From assembly GCA_016873495.1 (NCBI GenBank), contig VGXC01000004.1:1-64000 (forward strand): DNA of 64,000 bases, read 5' to 3'. Source of the DNA: Nitrospira sp. (GTDB lineage: Bacteria > Nitrospirota > Nitrospiria > Nitrospirales > Nitrospiraceae). A model generated the notes under the pieces. That model had not been told where the DNA came from, ran no database searches, and worked only from the letters and a program-made list of their open reading frames with translations. Below, in pieces: positions 1 through 6,896 of this stretch (positions within the stretch are counted from its first letter, which is position 1; each line of letters opens with the position of its first letter). The position numbers and the translations under genes were made by a program.

Positions 1-50
1 TTCCTTCCCACTCATCGTGACTCTGTCCTCTCCGACCATCCGGCCCTCCT

Positions 51-120
51 GGTGAAAGCCGACAGTCTAGCAATGAAGAGGACATTTCTATCTTGGCGAA
101 AGCGGACATTCTCATGTTGG
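51..120. repeat. Short degenerate direct repeats resembling an IS end
   Basis: Two related units are visible: GGTGAAAGCCGACAGT at 51-66 and GGCGAAAGCGGACATT at 95-110. GACATTTCTATCTTGG (81-96) and GACATTCTCATGTTGG (105-120) also match at 12 of 16 bases. Tandem degenerate units of this kind are typical of the multiple transposase-binding repeats at IS21-like ends. No transposase lies inside the window, so the element would have to extend left of position 1. The stop codon of the next gene (112-114) falls inside the repeat. Confidence 0.35.
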
Positions 121-1485
121 GATTACATTTTTGCGGCGATTCTCGCGTGGTTCTTTACCGTCATGCTCCGGTACAAGCAGCAAGAACCAGGGCGGCGCCT
201 CGTCCTTCATGTCCTTGAAGAGCCGGGCGGTCCGACCGGCCGGCAGCCTTTCGAAGGTCGCGCCCCGACGAATCTCGACATGCCGGAAGCGGTAGGGGCC
301 TTGCGATCCGCCGCTCTGGCCACCTCTACGGGAGCAATCCTGTCGCAGATCGGTGAGATCGGACAAAATCAGGGATTGTCCGACCGGCAAGGCCGAAAGC
401 CGCTCGTAGAGGGAGCCGAACACCTCCCGCACCGTGGCCTGTGTGAAGATCACGTCTGCCGGCCGATACCGTTCGTCCGCCGGAAGCTGCGCCAGGAGTT
501 CCCAAAACACCTCATTGTCGACTGCTCCCATCATGCAGAGCTGGCCCTTAGCGGCCATGAGTTCCAGCAAGGCCAGCGGCCCCTTGATGTCGAATTTCCA
601 GGGTGGAAACAACAGGGCCTTGTTCCCGTCGAGTACCTCCAGGGCGTCTTCTCCCTGGATGCGGACTTTTCGAAAATGACCCTTGGTCTTTCGAAGGTGC
701 GCCTCGATCACCGAGGCAGACAGGCGCGAAGGCTCATAGGCCACCGTCGGTGTCGGCGGGGCGTTGCACGTGACGATCGTGTAGCGAGGCCGGAGCTTCT
801 TGAGTTGGCTCAGATCGAAGCAATCCTGGTTGCCCCAGTAACGAAAGTCGAGCCGGCCCGGGGCATAGCCACGCAGCCGAGCCAATCGTTCCGGATCGGC
901 CTGTAGCGGACCGGCTAATTTCGAGCCCGGATCGATCCGGTCCACGCAATGCAGCACCAGCGGTGTGCCCTGCGATTGAAGCGGTGGGAGGCAACGGGCC
1001 ACGACTTCGTCGGCGAAGGTCAGATCGCCGGCCCCTACATCGAGCAGCGAGGGGGTCTTCGCTTGGAGCAGCAAGTCGAAGGGGTTTCGATGGGTGCGAA
1101 GGAAGGTTTCGATCTCGACCGGGGCGATCGCATCTTCCGGCATGGCCGCCGCCTCCGGATCGGCCACGGCGAACAATACGCACAGGGCGCGCATCGCTTT
1201 TGTGGCGGGCAGGCCGGTCAGATGTTTGAGCCGGTCTGCCGAAAGGTCCTGCACCCGCTCGACCGCCCCGCCCTGCAATCCGGCCAGCAGCGCCTCGCGC
1301 ATGGATGAAGGGAAGGAGGAGGCCTGGATGGCGGAGATCAGCCGGGGCAAGGTGGCGCGCAGATGGGCTTGCCCGACCAGGCGGCTGGAAGAGTCCCAAG
1401 CCTCGGGATGTTCCATGCGCGATCGGGTGAGTTGGGCTTTGAACTCGGCGAGGAGGGTGGCGTCAAGCTGCGGATCGAGTGTCAT
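112..1485 (-). CDS. SAM-dependent methyltransferase-like protein
   Basis: A 457-residue protein. Residues 147-155 read LLDVGAGDL, a glycine-rich motif I of Rossmann-type SAM-dependent methyltransferases. It is preceded by a mostly helical N-terminal half. VTCNAPPTP further on sits where a motif IV would be expected. The substrate cannot be told. No signal peptide or membrane segment is apparent, so it is probably cytoplasmic. It is divergent from the ChaN-like gene with a 124-base gap. The last residues (RRKNVIPT) are encoded within or beside the IS-like repeats at 51-120, so the natural C-terminus may have been replaced. The fold call is fair; any specific activity would be a guess. Confidence 0.6.
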   Translation of the reverse strand: MTLDPQLDATLLAEFKAQLTRSRMEHPEAWDSSSRLVGQAHLRATLPRLISAIQASSFPSSMREALLAGLQGGAVERVQDLSADRLKHLTGLPATKAMRALCVLFAVADPEAAAMPEDAIAPVEIETFLRTHRNPFDLLLQAKTPSLLDVGAGDLTFADEVVARCLPPLQSQGTPLVLHCVDRIDPGSKLAGPLQADPERLARLRGYAPGRLDFRYWGNQDCFDLSQLKKLRPRYTIVTCNAPPTPTVAYEPSRLSASVIEAHLRKTKGHFRKVRIQGEDALEVLDGNKALLFPPWKFDIKGPLALLELMAAKGQLCMMGAVDNEVFWELLAQLPADERYRPADVIFTQATVREVFGSLYERLSALPVGQSLILSDLTDLRQDCSRRGGQSGGSQGPYRFRHVEIRRGATFERLPAGRTARLFKDMKDEAPPWFLLLVPEHDGKEPRENRRKNVIPT

Positions 1486-1609
1486 CTGGCAGGAGACAAC
1501 CTTTTATTTTGCCGTCGCGGGGAGAGCTACCAGGCAGCATAGCCCCGCCTCTCCGGCCCGTCAAGGCTGTGGCTTGCTGTTGGTGGCGTGGTGTGGTAAG
1601 CAGCTGACT

Positions 1610-2596
1610 ATGAGATGGACATTTCTTACAACGCCGGTCCTCGTCGTGGCGCTCGTCTGCCCGAGCGCCCTTTTCGCCGGCCCGTCAACTGACACCGTCG
1701 CGGCTCCGGTCTTCCAGGAATGGCAGATCTGGGAGGTCAAGACCGGCCGGGCCCTGTCTTTTGAGCAACTGATCGGGGCTCTGGAGCAACTCGATGTCGT
1801 CTATTTCGGCGAGGAACACCATAATCAGTGGCATGTCGAGGCTGCGCGCAAGATTCTCCAGACCCTATTGCTTCAAGGGTTGCATCCGATCCTGGCGCTG
1901 GAGATGTTCGGGTGGGACGGACAGGCGGCGGTGGACCGCTACCTGGCCGACAAGGAATGGGGCCGGGACTCGTTCCTGAAGGAGTCGCATTGGGAGCAGA
2001 GCTGGGGGGGGGCCTTCGGGGACTATGAACCGCTGGTGGCCCTCGCCCGTGCGCAAGGACTTCCGGTGCTGGCGCTGAACCCGCCCAAGCAACTGGTGCG
2101 GCTGGTGGCCAAACAGGGACTGGCGCAGGCCCTGGTCGATCCGGAGATGGAACGTTGGGGGATGAAGGGCGAAGTCCTGGTGGACGAGCCGGCCTATCAC
2201 GACATGATCGTGAAGCCGTTGCGGCAATGTCATGGCGGCCTGTCCGATCACGCCTACCAGCGAATGTACGAAGCCTCCATGTTTCGCGATGAGGGGATGG
2301 CCAAGACCATTGCGGAGGCCTTGCGCCGCAGGTCACCCGGTACGACTCCCGATGCGAGGACCCCAAACGGTCCGATCATCAGTTATACCGGTGGCGGGCA
2401 TATCCAGTATCGGTTGCCGGTGCCCAACCGAGTCCTCAGGCGGCGTAAGGGCGCGGTCAAGCAAGCGACGATCTATCTTACGTCTTTCGAGCCCAGCCGC
2501 GCGGAGGAGCTGCGCAGCCTCATGCAGGAAGACGTGGCCGACTATCTGTGGCTGACGCCGATCGGGGCCCAGGGCGCGCCGAAGCGCTGCCGGTAA
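1610..2596 (+). CDS. ChaN-like / Tiki-superfamily secreted protein
   Basis: The frame is open from 1094, but the ATG at 1610 is preferred because it starts a clean signal peptide (about residues 1-24, cleavage near LFAGPS). The 328-residue product carries hallmarks of the ChaN/DUF399 haem-binding-uptake family (Tiki/EreA-like fold): YFGEEHHNQWH near residue 65, ALEMF, then the NPPKQLVR segment. Known members are periplasmic or outer-membrane-linked and some bind haem. No lipobox is visible, so a soluble periplasmic form is likely. The C-terminal part includes SYTGGGHIQY, another conserved histidine-bearing segment of the family. Actual haem binding is inference. Confidence 0.75.
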   Translation: MRWTFLTTPVLVVALVCPSALFAGPSTDTVAAPVFQEWQIWEVKTGRALSFEQLIGALEQLDVVYFGEEHHNQWHVEAARKILQTLLLQGLHPILALEMFGWDGQAAVDRYLADKEWGRDSFLKESHWEQSWGGAFGDYEPLVALARAQGLPVLALNPPKQLVRLVAKQGLAQALVDPEMERWGMKGEVLVDEPAYHDMIVKPLRQCHGGLSDHAYQRMYEASMFRDEGMAKTIAEALRRRSPGTTPDARTPNGPIISYTGGGHIQYRLPVPNRVLRRRKGAVKQATIYLTSFEPSRAEELRSLMQEDVADYLWLTPIGAQGAPKRCR

Positions 2597-2675
2597 TTTT
2601 GCCGTTCCCTTCTCTTTCAACTATCGAGTACAATACCTCCGTTCCCACCTCACGCAGATTGTTAAGGAGATGAAC

Positions 2676-2915
2676 ATGGCCGATGAAGTCGTGATTGCGC
2701 AACGGACTCCGTATGTCTTGGAAGTGGGCCCGGGCAAGGTCTACTGGTGCCAGTGCGGTCGTTCGAAGAACCAACCCTTTTGTGACGGGTCCCACACGGG
2801 TACGTCGTTCACGCCGATGGAAGTGGAATTCACCGAAAAGAAGCGGGTCGCCTTCTGCGGATGCAAGCATACGAAGAAGCCGCCGTTCTGCGACGGCACG
2901 CATTCCCGCCTGTAA
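2676..2915 (+). CDS. CDGSH iron-sulfur domain protein (two motifs)
   Basis: A 79-residue protein with two CDGSH-type 2Fe-2S motifs: C25-x-C27...C36DGSH40 and C61-x-C63...C72DGTH76. Each gives the three-Cys one-His ligand set of mitoNEET-like clusters, as in prokaryotic tandem CDGSH proteins. The start is the ATG at 2676, seven bases downstream of AAGGAG; the ATG at 2670 is too close to that ribosome site. There is no signal or membrane segment, so it is cytosolic. The role is probably electron transfer or Fe-S handling; the family has no single assigned reaction. It lies between the ChaN-like gene and the glycosylase, all on the same strand. Confidence 0.9.
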   Translation: MADEVVIAQRTPYVLEVGPGKVYWCQCGRSKNQPFCDGSHTGTSFTPMEVEFTEKKRVAFCGCKHTKKPPFCDGTHSRL

Positions 2916-2952
2916 CTCCCGCTCCCCTCGAACCCGGTCAGGCGGACAGGCC

Positions 2953-3603
2953 GTGGCGCTGCTGAGCCCCCGACCCTCTCGGCGCCGCGGCGGTCGAGCC
3001 GATCGGCACCGGGCGGCTGTGCGGCGTCTGAGCCAAGCCGACCCGGGCCTCGGCCGGATCATCGCCCGCATCGGCCCCTGTACGCTCAGCCCGCGCCGCG
3101 CCTACTTCGCGACGCTCTGCGACTCCATCATCTCCCAGCAGCTCTCCACCCGCGTCGCCGAGGTCATCTTCGCGCGGTTCACCGCGCTCTATCCGAAGCA
3201 GCGTCCGACGCCTGTGGCCGTGGCGAAGACGCCACTCTCGAATCTCCGAGCCATCGGGCTGTCCCGCCAGAAGGCGGCCTACCTCAAAGACCTCGCCGAA
3301 AGTTTTCAGGATGGGCGTGTGCAACCAGGCCGCCTGGTGCGCCAATCGAACGAAGAGATCATCGGCGCGCTCGTGTCGGTCCATGGCATCGGACGCTGGA
3401 CGGCCGAGATGTTTTTGATATTTTCGTTGAATCGGCTGGACGTGCTGCCCGTGGACGACCTGGGTATTAGAAAGGCGATTCAGCGTTGGTACGGCTTCAA
3501 GACCTTGCCGGCCGCAAGAACAATTCGAAAAATCGGCCGCCCTTGGCACCCGTACGAGACCGTCGCCTCCTGGTATCTTTGGCGAAGCCTGCGGCTGGAT
3601 TGA
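2953..3603 (+). CDS. DNA-3-methyladenine glycosylase (AlkA-type, HhH-GPD)
   Basis: A 216-residue base-excision-repair glycosylase. The helix-hairpin-helix segment VHGIGRWTAEMFLIF is followed by LPVDDLGI, which carries the catalytic aspartate position of the AlkA-like HhH-GPD superfamily. An earlier segment, CDSIISQQLST, matches the N-terminal conserved helix. There is no Cys cluster, so it is not an endonuclease III. It would remove alkylated purines from DNA. The start is uncertain: GTG at 2953 is used, and GTG at 3019 is a shorter option, neither with a good ribosome site. It ends nine bases from the convergent dedA stop. Confidence 0.85.
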   Translation: MALLSPRPSRRRGGRADRHRAAVRRLSQADPGLGRIIARIGPCTLSPRRAYFATLCDSIISQQLSTRVAEVIFARFTALYPKQRPTPVAVAKTPLSNLRAIGLSRQKAAYLKDLAESFQDGRVQPGRLVRQSNEEIIGALVSVHGIGRWTAEMFLIFSLNRLDVLPVDDLGIRKAIQRWYGFKTLPAARTIRKIGRPWHPYETVASWYLWRSLRLD

Positions 3604-3612
3604 CGGGCCAGG

Positions 3613-4251
3613 TCACGAGCCTGCGGAGGTAGGCTTGGCGGTCAGGCGCATCACCAGGACGTAGAGGACGCACAACAAGAGCGCAAACCCTCCGACCATT
3701 CGCGATTTTTGTTGAAGCACCCAGACGAGCTGCGAGGGATTCTGCACCAAGTCCGGCTGGCTCCCCAGCAGGTCGCCGCCGAACCAGGCCAGAACCCAGC
3801 ACCAGAGCCCGGCGCCGACAATCGTCATGGCACTGTAGAGGCCGAACGGCATGCGGACCAGGCCGGCCGGAATGCCGATGAGGTGTCGGACGACCGGGAC
3901 AAGACGGGCAAAGAAGACCCCGCCAGCTTCATAGCGTGCGAGCCAACGCTCCGCCCGAAGCAGCTTGTCTTCCGGGCAGAACAAGTACTTCCCATAGCGA
4001 ATCAGCAGCGGCCGACCCAGCCATCGGGCCACCCAGTACGTGGCCGCGGCGCCGAGGTAACTGCCCAGGGTCCCGGCGAGCACGACGCCGGCAAAACTGT
4101 AGCGGCCTTGTGTGGCCCAATAGGCGGCAGGCGGGATCACCACTTCGCTAGGAATGGGGAAGATCGAACTCTCCATGGCCATCAGTAGAATGATGCCCGG
4201 ATAGCCCCAGTCATGGACCCATTGAAACCAGATACCTACCCACTGCGACAT
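3613..4251 (-). CDS. DedA family membrane protein (VTT domain)
   Basis: A 212-residue integral membrane protein of the DedA/SNARE-associated family. The frame is open upstream to 4554, but the ATG at 4251 (MSQWVGIWFQWV) gives the usual family length and start. Conserved DedA features: ESSIFPIPSEVVIPPAAY, with its acidic residue and proline pair in the first re-entrant region; FFARLVPVVRHLIGIPAGLVRM, with the essential arginines; and several hydrophobic helices. The family is implicated in lipid (undecaprenyl phosphate/phosphatidylglycerol) scrambling and membrane homeostasis. It is convergent with the glycosylase gene. The exact substrate is unknown. Confidence 0.88.
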   Translation of the reverse strand: MSQWVGIWFQWVHDWGYPGIILLMAMESSIFPIPSEVVIPPAAYWATQGRYSFAGVVLAGTLGSYLGAAATYWVARWLGRPLLIRYGKYLFCPEDKLLRAERWLARYEAGGVFFARLVPVVRHLIGIPAGLVRMPFGLYSAMTIVGAGLWCWVLAWFGGDLLGSQPDLVQNPSQLVWVLQQKSRMVGGFALLLCVLYVLVMRLTAKPTSAGS

Positions 4252-4568
4252 CGTTGAAGCCCTTTCGGTTCGCAAAGCGGCGATTGTACGCAGGGAGTGG
4301 GTAGATTTCCACAAGAATTCCAGTTGGTTCGAGGCTTTTCTTGCGAATGGACTGATGGGTACCACGTTTTCGAGGAGGGAGGTTTTCGACAAGAGACCTT
4401 GAAGGCCCTCGTCTGAGTACCAATCTTGGATTTGGGTAGGTAAAGTTTCGATGAAAACGGACGATATAAGAAGAGAAGAGACGAGGGTATTATTGTGCCG
4501 GCCTCCTCGCGATGGGGGCAGGAGGGTGTTGATTGGCAGAATAGCCAATGTCAACGGGGGAGGAGACT
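4252..4568. other. Intergenic region between dedA and the PilZ gene
   Basis: A 317-base divergent intergenic stretch, more AT-rich than its flanks. It must hold the promoters for dedA (minus) and the PilZ gene (plus). No convincing -35/-10 pair, operator or RNA structure was picked out by eye. The only clear signal is a strong GGGGGAGGAG ribosome site just before the PilZ start. Confidence 0.5.
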
Positions 4569-4910
4569 ATGGCTACATGTAAAGTCGATGTAGAACGACG
4601 TGATTACTTCAGGGTTGACGTAGCCTTGCCGGTAGCCTACTGGCGCGAGGCCGACCATGTCCAGACCAAGCTCAACCTGACGCCTGTGAATATCTCCGGA
4701 AGCGGGATGCGGTTTGTCTCGGAGCGACCCCTGACAGTGGGGGACACAGTTTCGCTCCGGATAGGGTTGCCGAGCGGGATCGTGCCGGCGCAGGCCAAGG
4801 TCGTCCGCGTCCAGGGGAAGGCGAAGGAGGGGTCCTCGGTCAGTATGCAGTTCACGGCCATCGGGAGCCACGATCAGGAGCGACTGCTGGAATACATGTT
4901 TGCTGCGTAA
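4569..4910 (+). CDS. PilZ domain protein
   Basis: A 113-residue single-domain protein. R10-R11-D-Y-F-R15 is the PilZ RxxxR-type c-di-GMP-binding arginine motif, and N41-I-S-G-S-G46 is the (D/N)xSxxG motif, so both halves of the nucleotide site are present. The start is the ATG at 4569, placed by GGGGGAGGAG six bases upstream; an in-frame ATG at 4548 has no ribosome site. It would act as a cytosolic c-di-GMP effector, with the partner unknown. It stands alone, with no diguanylate cyclase or flagellar gene beside it in the window. Confidence 0.9.
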   Translation: MATCKVDVERRDYFRVDVALPVAYWREADHVQTKLNLTPVNISGSGMRFVSERPLTVGDTVSLRIGLPSGIVPAQAKVVRVQGKAKEGSSVSMQFTAIGSHDQERLLEYMFAA

Positions 4911-5044
4911 GCAGGCCGGTTTTTGAGTGGGTCAACCAGGCCTGGTACATCCCCCTTGCGTCCACCCCTGACAATTCTGTAGAATTCGCCCCGTTTGCCG
5001 TCTCGCGTCTGGCGGGAGGGGTGGGTCACACAGGAGGGGTTCCC

Positions 5045-5233
5045 ATGAACAGAAAATTGGCAGGCGTCCTGAGCGCGTGTGGGTCGGTGCTGTTGAGTGC
5101 GTCCCTGGCGATGGCCAATGCGCCGTCCGGCGACCATCCGCCCGATTACAGCGGCATCTCCAGCATATACTATACGCTGATAGGCTTGATCCTCGCCTAC
5201 GGCGTCTACGATACCTTCTTGAAGAAGTCCTGA
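5045..5233 (+). CDS. Small single-span membrane protein of unknown function
   Basis: A 62-residue product with a strong ribosome site (GGAGGGG, seven bases before the ATG). Residues 1-25 form a signal peptide ending in AMANA. A short exported loop (PSGDHPPDYSG) and one membrane helix (about residues 41-56) follow, then a basic end FLKKS. It would be an inner-membrane protein with the loop outside. I do not recognise the family. The tail architecture is reminiscent of small oxidase- or transport-associated subunits, but nothing beside it supports that. Confidence 0.65.
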   Translation: MNRKLAGVLSACGSVLLSASLAMANAPSGDHPPDYSGISSIYYTLIGLILAYGVYDTFLKKS

Positions 5234-5268
5234 TTCCTTCAGGTCTGCTTCCGTACCTTTATCGCAGC

Positions 5269-5301
5269 GTGCATGGCCGGGCGTACGGTCCGGCCATGCA
5301 C
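5269..5301. terminator. Perfect 12-bp stem-loop between convergent genes
   Basis: GTGCATGGCCGG (5269-5280) and its exact complement CCGGCCATGCAC (5290-5301) enclose a 9-base loop. It sits midway between the small membrane protein gene and the convergent tesA-like gene, where a shared terminator is expected. No long T-run follows on either strand, so a purely intrinsic terminator is not proven. Confidence 0.5.
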
Positions 5302-5339
5302 GTACTCTGCCTGTGCTTTCCACTCCCCGGTGCGTCGCC

Positions 5340-6137
5340 TTATGAAGGGGTCGGCCGGGGTTTCTCCAGCAGCGGTTCCAAGACCGGCAGCAAGTGATCC
5401 ACGACCAGGCGGTATCCCTCGCTCGTCGGGTGAATGCCATCGGCTTGGTTGAGCGCCGGATGGGCCGCCACCCCTTCCAGGAAAAACGGCAGATAGATGG
5501 CACGGTATTTTTTCGCCAAGTCCCCATAGAGAGCCGTAAACCGTCCCGTATAGTCGGCGCCGTAGTTGGGAGGTAATTTCATCCCGGCCAACACCACCGG
5601 CACGCTGGCCTCCTGGAGCCGCTGGAGAATCTGCTCGAGATTGGAGCCGGTCTCTTTGAGGTCCAGGCCGCGCAGTCCGTCATTTGCGCCGAGTTCGACG
5701 ATCACGATACGGGGCCGGCCTTTCAGCACCCAGTCGATGCGCCGCACCCCACCTGCGGTCGTATCCCCGCTGACTCCGGCATTGATAACCTGGTACCGGT
5801 ATCCGGCTTGATCGAGCTTACGCTGGAGCTGGGCCGGATAGGACTCATCGGGCGATACCCCGAACCCAGCCGTCAAACTGTCGCCGAAGGCGACGATCTT
5901 CGGACGCTCGGCTCGCAGTTCTGCGCCGCTTCTCCCCGGCTGGCTGGTGACGTCGGTGCCCAGGCGTTGCCCGAAGCCGTCGCGGGGGCCGCTCGGCTGG
6001 CTCGCTTCCCTGTTGGGATCGGAAGAGGGCTCGCAGCCGAGAACCACCGTACAAGCCAGGCCCACGAACAGGGCCTGGCAGGCAGGGTGAAGTGAGACGC
6101 TGCCTGTTTGGAAGAAGACCGTTGTGAACGACCGCAT
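5340..6137 (-). CDS. tesA: SGNH/GDSL hydrolase lipoprotein (TesA-like esterase)
   Basis: A 265-residue secreted SGNH hydrolase. Block I is FGDSL with Ser87, block III is GAND with Asn152, and block V is DGIHP with Asp233 and His236, so the catalytic set is complete. The N-terminus carries a signal ending in VVLGC, a lipobox with Cys35, so it is probably an outer- or inner-membrane lipoprotein with a 45-residue linker before the domain. E. coli TesA is soluble periplasmic and shorter. The family acts as thioesterase, arylesterase or lysophospholipase. It is divergent from an ABC exporter of the YbbA/YbbP type, the same neighbourhood as in E. coli. The start at 6137 is chosen for the signal peptide. 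Confidence 0.87.
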   Translation of the reverse strand: MRSFTTVFFQTGSVSLHPACQALFVGLACTVVLGCEPSSDPNREASQPSGPRDGFGQRLGTDVTSQPGRSGAELRAERPKIVAFGDSLTAGFGVSPDESYPAQLQRKLDQAGYRYQVINAGVSGDTTAGGVRRIDWVLKGRPRIVIVELGANDGLRGLDLKETGSNLEQILQRLQEASVPVVLAGMKLPPNYGADYTGRFTALYGDLAKKYRAIYLPFFLEGVAAHPALNQADGIHPTSEGYRLVVDHLLPVLEPLLEKPRPTPS

Positions 6138-6141
6138 AGGG

Positions 6142-6147
6142 TATAAT
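6142..6147 (+). promoter_or_regulatory. Candidate -10 box for the ABC exporter operon
   Basis: A perfect TATAAT lies 45 bases before the exporter ATPase start, in the tesA/exporter divergent gap. No good -35 hexamer is seen at 16-18 bases upstream, so it rests on the -10 alone. Confidence 0.35.
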
Positions 6148-6191
6148 AATGCCTTTACGCCTCCCTTGCACCATCGAATCGAGGAGCGGGC

Positions 6192-6896
6192 ATGATCGTC
6201 GTCCAACACCTCTTCATGTGCCTTAACGCCGGCGGGCACCCAGTCACGATCCTCAACAACATTTCCCTGGAGATTCCGGACAAGCAGATGGTGGCCATCG
6301 TCGGCCCCTCCGGCAGCGGCAAGTCCACGCTGTTGGGGTTGATGGCCGGCCTGGATAAGCCCACCTCCGGCTCCATCCGGTTGGACGGCATCGAGATCAC
6401 GGCCCTGGCCGAAAGCGAGATGGCCCGGTACCGGCGGAAGCAAATCGGCTACATCTTTCAGTCCTTCCATTTGATCCCCACCCTCACCGCACTGGAGAAC
6501 GTGGCGGTGCCGCTGGAACTGGCCGGCAGCCAACGCGCCAACGGGCGCGCGGCCGAGCTGCTGGCCGCCGTGGGCTTGCGGGATCGGCAGGACCATTACC
6601 CGGTGCAACTCTCGGGCGGGGAGCAGCAGCGGGTCGCCGTCGCCCGCGCCTTCGCCTGCCGCCCGCCCATCCTGCTGGCGGACGAGCCGACCGGGAACCT
6701 CGACAGCGCCACCGGCCGCCAGGTGATCGACCTGCTCCTGGCGCTGAACCGCGACCAGGGCAGCACGCTCATTCTCGTCACCCATGACCAGACCCTCGCC
6801 TCTCACGCCGAACGCATCATCACGCTCCGCGACGGCCGTATCGAATCGGACAGCCTCAAAGATTCCTTCCTGCTGTCTTCCGGAGCGCCAGGGTGA
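6192..6896 (+). CDS. ABC transporter ATP-binding protein (YbbA/LolD-like)
   Basis: A 234-residue nucleotide-binding subunit of the MacB/LolD-type class. Walker A is GPSGSGKST (38-46), the Q-loop FQSFHL, the signature LSGGEQQR, Walker B ILLADEPTGNLD and the H-loop VTHD. The NLD after Walker B is typical of the LolD/MacB/FtsE group, which drives mechanotransmission or lipoprotein/peptide export rather than nutrient import. Its stop overlaps the permease start in a GTGA, so the two are translationally coupled. The divergent tesA-like gene suggests the E. coli ybbA-ybbP arrangement. Substrate unknown. Confidence 0.9.
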   Translation: MIVVQHLFMCLNAGGHPVTILNNISLEIPDKQMVAIVGPSGSGKSTLLGLMAGLDKPTSGSIRLDGIEITALAESEMARYRRKQIGYIFQSFHLIPTLTALENVAVPLELAGSQRANGRAAELLAAVGLRDRQDHYPVQLSGGEQQRVAVARAFACRPPILLADEPTGNLDSATGRQVIDLLLALNRDQGSTLILVTHDQTLASHAERIITLRDGRIESDSLKDSFLLSSGAPG

